64,000 nucleotides of DNA from Candidatus Eubacterium faecigallinarum (GCA_019115455.1 DXDN01000025.1:62001-126000); one strand, 5' to 3'. Positions 25,554-33,532 are shown, counted from the stretch's first letter. Program-made: numbers and translations. Notes: generated by a model from the letters alone, not told the origin.

Positions 25554-26209
25554 TTGCTGTTCCTTTTCTGTTTGATTTTTTTGCTTATCCGTGAGACAAG
25601 CAGAGCTATACCCGTCCCTGCAAGTATAAATATGTACGAGCTTACCAAATGGATAAATCCGTAAAACAATGCTGTTTCAAGCGCATCACTGCCCCAGTAA
25701 ATATAGTTTGACGGCAGAAATGCCACAGTGACTATCCAAGGATAAATGCTCTTATATTTGAACTTTATTCCCGTCAAGCCGAAGAGCAGGGAATTTAACT
25801 GCGTTATCAAAACAAGTCCGATGAGCAGTCCCATAGCGTCTGAAGGCGTGGCGGCAAATGTCAAAAAGTAAATTGAAAATATCTCAACAACCACAAAGAG
25901 AATATAAATTACAATGTTGAGCCGGCTGATTTTGCTATTATTTTCTTTGATAGTGCTGACGATAGTTTCTTCGTATTTTTCTATCTGGTGTTCTTTTTTT
26001 ATCTCCTCGCCCAGCAGTATTTCATTAACGGACACATTCAGTATTGATGAAAGCTCAATGAGAAAAGATACATCTGGGGCTCCTTTTCCTGTCTCCCATC
26101 GTGATACTGCTTTGTCAGTGCAGCCGAGTTTTTCGGATAGCTCTTTTTGCGTGAGGTTGAGCTCAGTTCTCTTTTTACGGATAAATTCTCCTGTTTTCCT
26201 GCTGTCCAT
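25550..26209 (-). CDS. XRE family regulator with C-terminal membrane domain
   Basis: A 219-residue protein. Residues 1-60 are a Cro/C1-type helix-turn-helix (IRKKRTELNLTQKELSEKLGCTDKAVSRWETGKGAPDVSFL). After a short linker come four hydrophobic segments (about 90-210), so the DNA-binding domain is tethered to the membrane. Such XRE-TM proteins are common in Firmicutes and are thought to sense envelope or metabolic signals. The chosen ATG has GGGAGGCGAT in front; an in-frame ATG seven codons upstream overlaps the -10 box and cannot be used. It overlaps the HAD gene by four bases. Confidence 0.88.
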   Translation of the reverse strand: MDSRKTGEFIRKKRTELNLTQKELSEKLGCTDKAVSRWETGKGAPDVSFLIELSSILNVSVNEILLGEEIKKEHQIEKYEETIVSTIKENNSKISRLNIVIYILFVVVEIFSIYFLTFAATPSDAMGLLIGLVLITQLNSLLFGLTGIKFKYKSIYPWIVTVAFLPSNYIYWGSDALETALFYGFIHLVSSYIFILAGTGIALLVSRISKKIKQKRNSK

Positions 26210-26228
26210 ACTATCGCCTCCCGGTTTC

Positions 26229-26257
26229 ATTATACCTTAAAGACGATTGAAAGTCAC
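26229..26257 (-). promoter_or_regulatory. Promoter of the XRE-HAD operon
   Basis: On the minus strand GTGACT and TATAAT are 17 bases apart, 20 bases before the XRE start codon; this placement decides the start. Confidence 0.6.
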
Positions 26258-26335
26258 CCTATGTATCGTAGAGTTGCGGCAAGTTTTTGTAAAAAGAATT
26301 TATACTTTAATATCTTCTTAGCTATTGAACACATA

Positions 26336-26364
26336 TGGACAATTTTTTGACAGTATGATATAAT
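26336..26364 (+). promoter_or_regulatory. Promoter of the small membrane protein gene
   Basis: TGGACA and TATAAT with a 17-base spacer, 43 bases before the ATG. Confidence 0.6.
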
Positions 26365-26407
26365 CGTAGTGAGGGATAAAATAATTTTAATTTAATACGG
26401 TGATGGT

Positions 26408-26653
26408 ATGAAAAATACAAAGACCTGTAAAATTATTTGCAAAATACTATACGCTGCGTCGATAGTTTTGGCGGCGGCTTTTGTTATCAGCATCATTGTT
26501 GACAGATATACTTATGATAATGTACTGACATCTGCGCCGTTTTATGCAGCAGTGCTGGCAAGAACGGTGGAATTCCTTTTGCCCGGTGTAATAGCGCTTG
26601 TCGCCGCAATTATAATTAATAAAAAAATAAAAAACAACAGCTCACAGCATTAG
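26408..26653 (+). CDS. Small membrane protein (81 aa)
   Basis: I do not recognise a family. The protein has a Lys/Cys-rich N-terminus (KNTKTCKIICK), two membrane helices (about 14-32 and 53-73) joined by a short loop with charged residues (VDRYTYDN), and a basic tail (NKKIKNNSSQH). The ATG has GGTGATGG in front and a good promoter lies upstream, so it is likely real. Its stop codon lies inside the loop of the terminator hairpin, so coding and termination signals overlap. It is a single-gene unit between divergent and convergent neighbours. Confidence 0.7.
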   Translation: MKNTKTCKIICKILYAASIVLAAAFVISIIVDRYTYDNVLTSAPFYAAVLARTVEFLLPGVIALVAAIIINKKIKNNSSQH

Positions 26654-26668
26654 CGAGTGAGCTGTTTT
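26636..26668 (+). terminator. Terminator overlapping the end of the small membrane gene
   Basis: Stem ACAGCTCAC / GTGAGCTGT with T run; the stop codon is in the loop. It also lies just past the 3' end of the convergent tRNA-Gly and could end that transcript. Confidence 0.75.
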
Positions 26669-26671
26669 GCT

Positions 26672-26745
<74 letters not shown>

Positions 26746-26768
26746 ATACCGCATTTGCGTCTTTGTTT

Positions 26769-26797
26769 ATAATATACTTATTTAAGTTTTCAGTCAA
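26769..26797 (-). promoter_or_regulatory. Promoter of tRNA-Gly
   Basis: On the minus strand TTGACT and TATTAT are 17 bases apart, 23 bases before the tRNA 5' end. Confidence 0.6.
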
Positions 26798-26802
26798 GAG
26801 GG

Positions 26803-26839
26803 AATTCAGCACAGGCACCATGGTTGCTTGTGCTGAATT
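26803..26839 (-). terminator. Hairpin after the ECF sigma gene
   Basis: A 14-bp stem (ATTCAGCACAGGCA / TGCTTGTGCTGAAT, one wobble) lies 16 bases past the ECF sigma stop. The minus-strand T tract is poor, the plus-strand one is better, so termination strength is uncertain. Confidence 0.5.
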
Positions 26840-26854
26840 TTTGCTGCTTTAATT

Positions 26855-27340
26855 TTATTCTTTGCAGGAGTTTTCTTTTATTTTCTTTTTAATTGCTTGC
26901 AGACGGGATCGCACGGCAGAAGCGCTCAGCCCCAGTATACTGCCGATTTCTCTGCTGCTTAAGCCCTGTTCTTTCATAGCAAAAAGCCTGCGCTCATAAT
27001 ATGTAAGTCCGTTTAAATAAGACAGATAAAAATCAACGTCGCAGGAAAAATCAGAATTATCCCTGATTTCAAACTCTTCGCTAATACATACTGTGCTTAA
27101 CATCAAAGCGCTTTTTCGGTAAAAATCACAGCGTACATTTTTTGCAATTTTAAAAATGTATGCTTTTTTATTTTTAACAAACTGTATGTTTGGTATCCAG
27201 CTCCATAGCTTCAAAAAAGTCTGCTGAGTAAGGTCCTCCGCCTCGTAGCTGTTGAAATCTTTTTTGAAATAAGCCAAAACCTTGTGGTAATATTCATCGT
27301 AAAGCTCGTTAAAAATTGTGACGCAGTTATCATTATTCAT
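26855..27340 (-). CDS. ECF-type RNA polymerase sigma factor
   Basis: A 161-residue group 4 sigma factor. Region 2 is FNELYDEYYHKVLAYFKKDF...YEAEDLTQQTFLKLWSWIP...KAYIFKIAKNVRCDFYRK, and region 4 is LTYYERRLFAMKEQGLSSREIGSILGLSASAVRSRLQAIKKKIKE. There is no anti-sigma gene with a membrane helix next to it; instead the ATG overlaps by 8 bases the end of an upstream gene for an unrecognised beta-rich protein, so that protein may be the partner. A gut clostridial ECF factor of this kind usually controls surface or stress genes; targets are unknown. Confidence 0.9.
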   Translation of the reverse strand: MNNDNCVTIFNELYDEYYHKVLAYFKKDFNSYEAEDLTQQTFLKLWSWIPNIQFVKNKKAYIFKIAKNVRCDFYRKSALMLSTVCISEEFEIRDNSDFSCDVDFYLSYLNGLTYYERRLFAMKEQGLSSREIGSILGLSASAVRSRLQAIKKKIKENSCKE

Positions 27341-27998
27341 TGACCTGTATTTTGTCTCCTGCTGTAGCCACAGTCTGTATATAACCCAAAATGCTGTAAT
27401 CGCACTTAATAAGTTTGCCAGCCGTGAAATAAATGTTTTTGCTCTTTAAGAGCTGAAGCGAAACATCGTTGTAAATTACAATATTATGCCCGGCAGTAAC
27501 GACAGTGTTGTCAGGCAGATTTTCAATAAAAATACTGTCAATGCCGATATCACGGGGATATATCCGGGCGCTGGCAATTTCAAAGGGAGCTTCGGCGCAA
27601 AGACCGTTTTGCGAAAGAATGTTTGTTTTGGAATTTTTGCCGTATACCATAATGCCGTTGGATATTATTTCCACCGGTGTGTCAGCCTGAAAATACTTTA
27701 ATACAGTTATGCCGTTTGAAATATGGATAGCATCAGGTACAACATTTTCGCTTCCCAGCACGCTGGAGCCGTTGAATATGACGATTTTTTTATCGTCAGG
27801 CAAATTAAGAGTTAACGAAGTGTTTTTAATTTTAACATTTGCATATGCTTCCATAAGCTCGCCGCTTGGATTCTCCGGTAAAATCACGATAGCGGCATTG
27901 ATAATCTTAACGTTTTCGAGTCCTGACGGCGTGTACTTTCTCAAATCAAGCAGGGATTCATTGATGATATTCTTTCTTTTTTTTAAGCTGAAAAACAT
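27333..27998 (-). CDS. Unrecognised beta-rich protein coupled to the ECF sigma factor
   Basis: I do not recognise a family. The 221-residue protein has a basic start (FFSLKKRKNI), no signal peptide and no membrane helix. It is made of short hydrophobic beta-like stretches of 5-7 residues with Asn/Gly turns about every 18-20 residues (VKIINAAIVIL, VKIKNTSLTL, KKIVIFNGSSVLG, GIMVYGKNS, VVTAGHNIVIYN, KNIYFTAGKLI), as in beta-solenoids or bactofilin-like polymer proteins. Its end overlaps the sigma gene by 8 bases, so both are made together. The ATG behind AAAGGTGAG was taken; a GTG three codons upstream lies within that site. A role as cytoplasmic anti-sigma or sensor is a guess. Confidence 0.75.
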   Translation of the reverse strand: MFFSLKKRKNIINESLLDLRKYTPSGLENVKIINAAIVILPENPSGELMEAYANVKIKNTSLTLNLPDDKKIVIFNGSSVLGSENVVPDAIHISNGITVLKYFQADTPVEIISNGIMVYGKNSKTNILSQNGLCAEAPFEIASARIYPRDIGIDSIFIENLPDNTVVTAGHNIVIYNDVSLQLLKSKNIYFTAGKLIKCDYSILGYIQTVATAGDKIQVNE

Positions 27999-28141
27999 AT
28001 ATCTCACCTTTTCTTAAAATATTTTTGAGAGCTCTCACTTATATAGACGAATAAAATATGCAAACTGTCCGACAAAATGTAATTTATTTTAATTTTTTCA
28101 TTTCATTAACAAAGGATAGCTCGCGCTGAACAGATGAGGAT

Positions 28142-28172
28142 AAAAAATTAAGGCACGGGTTGCACCCGTGCC
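28142..28172 (-). terminator. Terminator of the TetR-FGGY kinase operon
   Basis: Stem AGGCACGGGT / ACCCGTGCCT with a short loop, followed on the minus strand by TAATTTTTTA. The stretch from here to 28000 holds no gene; it contains only the upstream region of the beta-rich protein gene. Confidence 0.82.
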
Positions 28173-28182
28173 TATTGTTTTA

Positions 28183-29796
28183 TTACCCGTTAAGGATTGC
28201 GAAATTTTCCTTGTTGCATTTATAAAGATTCTGGAAAACTTTGAAATTCTTATCGTAAACAGCCTTGTTTCCCTTGTTAGGATGATAAACAAGTTTTGCA
28301 GGGATGAGCTTTTTAACGTCCTTCATTGTGGGGATAACGCCTGTGCCCACTGCAATACAGGCAGCCGCTCCGACTGCTCCGACATTTTGCGGAGAATCAA
28401 CCACTTCCACGTCACGCTGAAGTATATCAGCAAGTATCTGGCAGGTTGTAGCGCCCAGCGCACCGCCGCCGCAGAAACGGATTGACTTTGAGGTCTGAAC
28501 CTTCTTTTCCTGTCTTTCAAGCATCCAGCGCATATGGAATCCTATTCCCTCAACAACAGAGCGGATAAGTTCTGTCTTTCCTGTGTCAAGCCTAATGTTA
28601 AAGAACATTCCAGCAGCATTGGGGTCTTCGAAAGGACAGCGGTTTCCGTGAAGCCACGGTGTGAATATAACGCCGTTTGAGCCTGCCGGGATGGAGTCGA
28701 TGACTTCCTCAAGATAGTCATACATATTAAATTCTATCTGCTCAAGGCTGTCTGCTGCGTTGCCGTATTTTTTAAGGAAAACGCCGATTTCGTCCAGCGC
28801 AAGATGATCTTTGACCCAGCCGACGCATTTGTTGGAGGTTTCAAGCTCGCCGAAATAATTGTAGGAATCAGGGTCTGCGCCTACGATAGCCGCCATCATT
28901 GCTCCGGCGTCAACTGTCTGCTCGGCGCATACTGTGCCGACCCAGCCCGATGTGCCTGAGTAAATATGAGTGTCGCCGTTTTCAACTGCTCCTGAACCCA
29001 CGCAGATAAGGGAAGCGTCGCCGCCGCCGCCGTAAACAGCAGTGCCTGCCGCAAGTCCAAGCTCTTTTGCGGACTGTTCAGTGATTTCTCCGACTTTATC
29101 CGTACACTTCTTAATAGGGGGGAGATGCTCAATGTTTACGCCCACCATATCGCAAATAGGCTTGCACCAGCCCTCGTGACCTTTTCTCGTATCATAAAGG
29201 AGAGTGGCAAATGCCGAGTCGGTAGTCATTACGAATTCTCCGCTGGCACGGCAGATAAGATATTCCTTGATATCAAGCCACTTGTAGATTTTTTTGAAGT
29301 TTTCCGGCTCGTGAGCTTCAACCCATTTGTATTTCCAAATAGGGTCTTTTACCGAAGAGGAAACAGCTCCTGTATATTTCAGGTATTTAAGCAGCTTTGT
29401 TACCTCGGCTCCGGCAATCTGAAATCCGTGAGCAATACCTTTTTTAATCTCGTCTCTTGCTCTCTGGTCCATGTATGTCATGGGGCGGCGAATACACTTG
29501 CCCTCTTTGTCAACAAGCACAAGACCCTGCATGGCAGAGCAGAAACTGATACCCTCTATCTGCTCTTTATTTATTCCGGGGGATTTTTCAAGAACGGTCT
29601 TTGTGGTCGAACACATGGCGTCCCACCATTCGTCGGCGTCCTGCTCGGCTCCTCCCTTAACTCCAGTTTCCTCGTCAACGTAAAGATTGTAGCCTGCTGT
29701 TGAGGATGCAAGAATGTTCATGGTCTCGTCAATTTCAATCAGGCAGGTTTTGACGCCGGTGGTGCCGATGTCATAGGTGATTACGTATTTGCTCAT
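28183..29796 (-). CDS. FGGY-family carbohydrate kinase
   Basis: A 537-residue sugar kinase of the xylulokinase/glycerol kinase superfamily. The phosphate loop is YDIGTTGVKTCLIEID; other blocks are RRPMTYMDQRA, the catalytic Asp region MTTDSAFATLLYDTR, the second phosphate loop HIYSGTSGWVGTVC, and VIFTPWLHGNRCPFEDPNAAG with GGGALGATTCQILADILQRDVEV. It is longer than most xylulokinases (about 500). It follows the TetR gene by 21 bases with AAGGAGGAC as ribosome site and is divergent from an aminotransferase-aldolase pair, so it probably phosphorylates a ketose or polyol in that pathway. The exact sugar cannot be told. Confidence 0.9.
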   Translation of the reverse strand: MSKYVITYDIGTTGVKTCLIEIDETMNILASSTAGYNLYVDEETGVKGGAEQDADEWWDAMCSTTKTVLEKSPGINKEQIEGISFCSAMQGLVLVDKEGKCIRRPMTYMDQRARDEIKKGIAHGFQIAGAEVTKLLKYLKYTGAVSSSVKDPIWKYKWVEAHEPENFKKIYKWLDIKEYLICRASGEFVMTTDSAFATLLYDTRKGHEGWCKPICDMVGVNIEHLPPIKKCTDKVGEITEQSAKELGLAAGTAVYGGGGDASLICVGSGAVENGDTHIYSGTSGWVGTVCAEQTVDAGAMMAAIVGADPDSYNYFGELETSNKCVGWVKDHLALDEIGVFLKKYGNAADSLEQIEFNMYDYLEEVIDSIPAGSNGVIFTPWLHGNRCPFEDPNAAGMFFNIRLDTGKTELIRSVVEGIGFHMRWMLERQEKKVQTSKSIRFCGGGALGATTCQILADILQRDVEVVDSPQNVGAVGAAACIAVGTGVIPTMKDVKKLIPAKLVYHPNKGNKAVYDKNFKVFQNLYKCNKENFAILNG

Positions 29797-29817
29797 ATTG
29801 TCCTCCTTAAAGCATTC

Positions 29818-30483
29818 TTATTTTTCATAAGAGAATGCTGATTCGATAAATTTGAGAAGCTGGCTTATGACCTGCTCGTCATCACTTTTGTTTATATCTA
29901 TATTAGTATATATTCTGAATTTTTCACGGTAATAATCACACGTGTATGCAAACTGAAGCGATGTCAGTAGATTGTCAAGAAACAGTGCAAACAGCTTCGG
30001 GTCAAGGTCTGAACGAACGTCGCCGCTTTTAAGAGCACTGGTGATAGAGGTTATGTATATAGAACTGCGCCTGCTCTCGATTTCCTCGGCAATTGAGCGC
30101 ATTCTTTCAAGAGAGCCTTTTTCTGAGCATATCTCATTATACATCTTAATATAGTTCGAGTGCTTTTTTGAATGCATACATATGGTGCGCACAAGCTTTT
30201 CCGCTTTTATCAGCAACTTATCGTCACTGACCATTATGTCGTAAAGAGCCTTTTCAAGTATGTCCATACCGTATTTCAGGCAGGTGATGAACAAATCCTC
30301 TTTAGTTGCAAAATATTTATACATAAGTCCTATGGAAATTCCGACTTTTTTGGCTATGATATTTATATTTGCGTTTTCATAACCTTTGGATGAAAATTCC
30401 TCTATACCTATTTCAAGGATAAGGTTTTTCCGTTCCGGGTCGGCACGTTCAAAGGCTTCCTTGTAATATTTTTTTTCCAGCAT
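29818..30483 (-). CDS. TetR family transcriptional regulator
   Basis: A 221-residue repressor. The N-terminal helix-turn-helix is ADPERKNLILEIGIEEFSSKGYENANINIIAKKVGISIGLMYKYFATKEDLF, followed by an all-helical ligand domain. It is the first gene of an operon with the FGGY kinase and lies back to back with the aminotransferase gene, so it likely controls both directions. I take the ATG at 30483; an in-frame GTG eight codons upstream is possible, and neither has a clear ribosome site. An imperfect palindrome TTTGT...ACAAA lies at 30525-30543 and twin GTGAG...CTCAC palindromes lie near the divergent promoter; either could be its operator. Confidence 0.88.
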   Translation of the reverse strand: MLEKKYYKEAFERADPERKNLILEIGIEEFSSKGYENANINIIAKKVGISIGLMYKYFATKEDLFITCLKYGMDILEKALYDIMVSDDKLLIKAEKLVRTICMHSKKHSNYIKMYNEICSEKGSLERMRSIAEEIESRRSSIYITSITSALKSGDVRSDLDPKLFALFLDNLLTSLQFAYTCDYYREKFRIYTNIDINKSDDEQVISQLLKFIESAFSYEK

Positions 30484-30634
30484 TTGACGAATTTTGTAGC
30501 ATTGCACAAAAAGATATTTTTTTATTTGTACAATGTAAACAAATCCCCCTTAGTTTTTTATATTTATTAAAGGTATACTAACATTATTTTAATATTTTTG
30601 CAATAAATATTGCTAAATTTTTACCTTAAAGCAT

Positions 30635-30662
30635 TTGACAAATCACAAAAAAATGATATACT
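30635..30662 (+). promoter_or_regulatory. Promoter of the aminotransferase-aldolase operon
   Basis: TTGACA and TATACT with a 16-base spacer. Transcription would start near 30669, giving a leader of about 75 bases that contains the twin palindromes. Confidence 0.65.
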
Positions 30663-30677
30663 TAAAGAGTAAATTAT

Positions 30678-30718
30678 GTGAGTCATTGCTCACACCCGCT
30701 AAGTGAGCGGCTACTCAC
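30678..30718 (+). promoter_or_regulatory. Twin GTGAG-N6-CTCAC palindromes in the aminotransferase leader
   Basis: Two 16-base palindromes with identical arms, GTGAGTCATTGCTCAC and GTGAGCGGCTACTCAC, start 25 bases apart, just after the transcription start. As DNA they look like a double operator for a dimeric repressor. As RNA they can form two hairpins, or one central hairpin (GCTCAC / GTGAGC), or CCGCT/AGCGG, which exclude each other. Confidence 0.6.
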
Positions 30719-30743
30719 AGGAAAAATCAAGGGGGTAATAACA

Positions 30744-32231
30744 ATGGATACAAGATTCGCAATCACAGAGTATCCTGATGCAGCCATCCTTACCGCACAG
30801 CTGGATGCGCTCATCAAAAAACCAATTTATTCAATCAACCGCAATGCTCTCAAGAAATATGTTGAGGAGTATTTCGACAAAAAATGCGCCAAATCAAAGG
30901 AAATGATCACTGAAGCTAAAGAGATCATTCCGGGCGGCGTTCAGCACAATTTGGCATTCAACTATCCTTTCCCCATCGTAATGACAAAGGCAAAGGGCAA
31001 TAAGCTTTATGATATCGACGGTAATGAGTATTACGACTTCCTTCAGGCAGGCGGTCCTACTATTATCGGCTCAAACGACGACGTAGTAAAAGAGAAGGTT
31101 AAGGAGCTCCTTGATGACTGCGGTCCTTCAACAGGTCTTTTCCATCCTTATGAGTACAAGCTCGCAAAGAAGATCTCCGACTGTGTTCCTTCAGTAGAGA
31201 TGTTCCGTATGCTTGGTTCAGGCACAGAGGCTTGTATGTGTGCCGTTCGTGTTGCTCGTCTTGCTACAGGACATAAGAATATAATCAAAATGGGCGGCGC
31301 TTACCACGGCTGGTCAGATCAGCTTGCTTGGGGTATGCGTGTTCCCGGTACTCTCAATCTTCAGTCACACGGCGTTCCGCTCTTCGTATTCAAACATACT
31401 CAGGAGTTCTTCCCGAACGACCTTAAGAGCCTTGAGAGAAAGCTTATACTTAACAAGTTCCGCGGCGGTACAGCTGCTGTATTCATTGAGCCTATCGGTC
31501 CTGAGTCAGCTACCCGTCCGGTAGACAAGGACTTCCCGAAGGGCGTTCAGGCACTCTGCCGCAAGTACGGTGCTCTTCTTGTATGCGACGAGGTTGTATC
31601 CGGTTTCCGTATCGGTCTTTCAGGCGCTCAGGGCTATTACGGCATTGATCCTGATATCACAATCTTCGGTAAGATTATTGCCGGCGGTTATCCTGGTGCA
31701 GGCGGTATCGGCGGTCACAAAGAGGTTATGAAGTATCTTGGCGCCGGTCTTGATAAGGCTGAGGGCAAGAAGATTCATAAGGCTATGTGCGGCGGTACAA
31801 TGGCTGCCACTCCGATTTCATGCTGCGCAGGTTACACAGTAATCTGTGAGATTGAAAAGAGAAACGCTTGCCAGGTAGCAGGTCAGATGGCTGACAGACT
31901 TGTAAAGGGTATCAACGAGTCTATTAAGAAGTACGACCTTCCGTTCGTATGCTACAACATCGGCTCAGTATGTCATCTCCACACTGTTGCAACAATGCAC
32001 TTCAAAGTTGACTGGAAGAGACCGTGGACAATTCCGCACGTTCTTAAAGAGACAGGTCGCCGTCAGACAGAAATGCAGTACATGGGTGCAGCTTACATGG
32101 CAGAAGGTCTTGTTACACTTGCAGGCTCACGTCTTTACACCTCAAGCGCTTATACTGAGGAAGATATAGACGAATGTATCCGCAGATTTGACAAAGTACT
32201 TTCACAGTGCGAGAAAATCGACGTTGAGTAA
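30744..32231 (+). CDS. Class III aminotransferase, glutamate-1-semialdehyde aminomutase-like
   Basis: A 495-residue PLP enzyme of fold type I, class III. Blocks are IPGGVQHNLAFNYPFP, LYDIDGNEYYDFLQAGGP, GSGTEACMCAVRVARLATG (phosphate site), YHGW (187-190), CDEVVSGFR (Asp282) and the PLP Lys310 in FGKIIAGGYPGAGG. The general form is that of HemL, but it is about 65 residues longer, and no heme gene is near. Its neighbours are a class II aldolase downstream and a FGGY kinase and TetR gene on the other side, so it probably removes or moves an amino group in a sugar or amino-polyol route. The ATG behind AAGGGGGT was chosen. Codon use is biased as in nifJ, which suggests high expression. Confidence 0.88.
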   Translation: MDTRFAITEYPDAAILTAQLDALIKKPIYSINRNALKKYVEEYFDKKCAKSKEMITEAKEIIPGGVQHNLAFNYPFPIVMTKAKGNKLYDIDGNEYYDFLQAGGPTIIGSNDDVVKEKVKELLDDCGPSTGLFHPYEYKLAKKISDCVPSVEMFRMLGSGTEACMCAVRVARLATGHKNIIKMGGAYHGWSDQLAWGMRVPGTLNLQSHGVPLFVFKHTQEFFPNDLKSLERKLILNKFRGGTAAVFIEPIGPESATRPVDKDFPKGVQALCRKYGALLVCDEVVSGFRIGLSGAQGYYGIDPDITIFGKIIAGGYPGAGGIGGHKEVMKYLGAGLDKAEGKKIHKAMCGGTMAATPISCCAGYTVICEIEKRNACQVAGQMADRLVKGINESIKKYDLPFVCYNIGSVCHLHTVATMHFKVDWKRPWTIPHVLKETGRRQTEMQYMGAAYMAEGLVTLAGSRLYTSSAYTEEDIDECIRRFDKVLSQCEKIDVE

Positions 32232-32245
32232 TCTTAAATAATGCA

Positions 32246-32270
32246 GGGAGCGGATAATTCCGCTCCCTTT
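32246..32270 (+). terminator. Intergenic hairpin, possible partial terminator
   Basis: Stem GGGAGCGGA / TCCGCTCCC with only three T after it. Lying between the aminotransferase and aldolase genes, it may lower read-through or protect the upstream mRNA end. Confidence 0.5.
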
Positions 32271-32299
32271 AACAGCATATGGTATAAGGAGAAAAATTT

Positions 32300-33517
32300 A
32301 TGGCTTATGAAATCGAAGAGGCAAAGAGATTAGTAGTCGAAGCCGGCAAAAAACTTTTGGAAACCGGTTTAATCGCACGTACATGGGGTAATGTTTCCGC
32401 AAGGATAAGCGAGACTCAGTTCGTAATCACTCCGTCAGGACGTGCCTATGATACTCTTACACCTGACGAGGTTGTAGTTGTCAATATTGACGACTGCTCA
32501 TATGAGGGCGACATAAAGCCTTCATCAGAAAAAGGAATTCACGCCGATTCCTACAAGCATCATCCGCTTGTTAATTTTGTTATCCATACTCACCAGAAGG
32601 CTGCCACAATCGTCAGCATTACCGGTATGGAAATCAGAAATGTATATAATGAGTTCAAGCCTGTTTTGGGCGACACAGTACCTGTTGCAGAATATGCAAT
32701 GTCAACCACGAATCCGCTTCGTAAAAAGGTTGAGAGATGTATTATGATGAATCCCAGCAGCCGTGCAATCCTTCTTAAGCATCACGGCACACTTTGCATG
32801 GGCAACAGCTATGAAGATGCATTTAAGGTTGCCGAAACCCTTGAAAAGTGCTGCGAAAAGGTAATTAAAGACAATTATCTTCGTCACTCATGGGACAAGG
32901 TATATTCAGAAGACGCCAAGAGAAATTATTTCCTTGAAAAGAATAACAGCGGCAAAATGCCTGAGTCAATTTGCGACCTGGGCTCTTCTATCAGAAACGG
33001 TCATATATTTACACTTACATATGACGGCGGCAAGAAGGTAGACGTTGATATTTCAACAGGACTTGCAGTTTGCGGTATTGCTCCTAAGTGTGCAAAAATA
33101 CACAGGGAGATTTATCTCAGCCAGAACTGCACGATGATTGATCATCTTACAAATCCGTATGTTGTGGCTGTATCCTGCCTCGGCGAAACAATGTATCCGA
33201 TGATTGACGACTTCGCTCAGATAGTCGGTGTTGACGTTAAGACATGTCCGTGGATTGACGGCGAAACAGACGAGTGCGCAAAGGATATTGCTGACAAAAT
33301 CAGCGGCAGAAATGCTGTTTTAATTGAAGGTAACGGCGCTCTTGTTACCGGAAATAATGATGGAGATATGCAGGCTCTTGAAATTATTATGGAAAAGGGC
33401 TGTGAGGCAGCAGTGGATGTTGATGTATTCAACCGTCCGCATTATGTGCCAAAGGCAGAATGCTTCCTGATGAGAACAGTATATCTTGCAAAGTATTCAA
33501 AGCAGATCAACAAATAA
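32300..33517 (+). CDS. Two-domain class II aldolase; second domain lacks metal ligands
   Basis: A 405-residue protein, about twice the usual length. Residues 1-200 form a complete class II (zinc) aldolase of the fuculose/ribulose-phosphate type: GLIARTWGNVSARI, ITPSGRAYDTLTPDEVV, SSEKGIHADSY (Glu77), VIHTHQ (His96, His98) and LLKHHGTLCMG (His161/162). Residues 225-405 repeat the fold, but the His-x-His place reads VAVSCLGE and the HHG place reads EGNGALVTG, so no metal site remains. The second half is therefore likely structural or regulatory. Class II aldolases split a ketose- or sugar-acid-phosphate to a three-carbon unit and an aldehyde, which fits the kinase and aminotransferase nearby. 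Ribosome site AAGGAG; terminator follows. Confidence 0.87.
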   Translation: MAYEIEEAKRLVVEAGKKLLETGLIARTWGNVSARISETQFVITPSGRAYDTLTPDEVVVVNIDDCSYEGDIKPSSEKGIHADSYKHHPLVNFVIHTHQKAATIVSITGMEIRNVYNEFKPVLGDTVPVAEYAMSTTNPLRKKVERCIMMNPSSRAILLKHHGTLCMGNSYEDAFKVAETLEKCCEKVIKDNYLRHSWDKVYSEDAKRNYFLEKNNSGKMPESICDLGSSIRNGHIFTLTYDGGKKVDVDISTGLAVCGIAPKCAKIHREIYLSQNCTMIDHLTNPYVVAVSCLGETMYPMIDDFAQIVGVDVKTCPWIDGETDECAKDIADKISGRNAVLIEGNGALVTGNNDGDMQALEIIMEKGCEAAVDVDVFNRPHYVPKAECFLMRTVYLAKYSKQINK

Positions 33518-33532
33518 ATTAATATGATTGCG

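Noticed and set aside
26342-26364. TTGACA placed 8-9 bases before TATAAT ahead of the small membrane gene
   Set aside because: Spacing is too short for a sigma-A promoter; TGGACA with a 17-base spacer is the better -35.
30744-32231. Aminotransferase as true glutamate-1-semialdehyde aminomutase (hemL)
   Set aside because: It is longer than HemL and sits with a sugar kinase and aldolase; no other tetrapyrrole gene is near.
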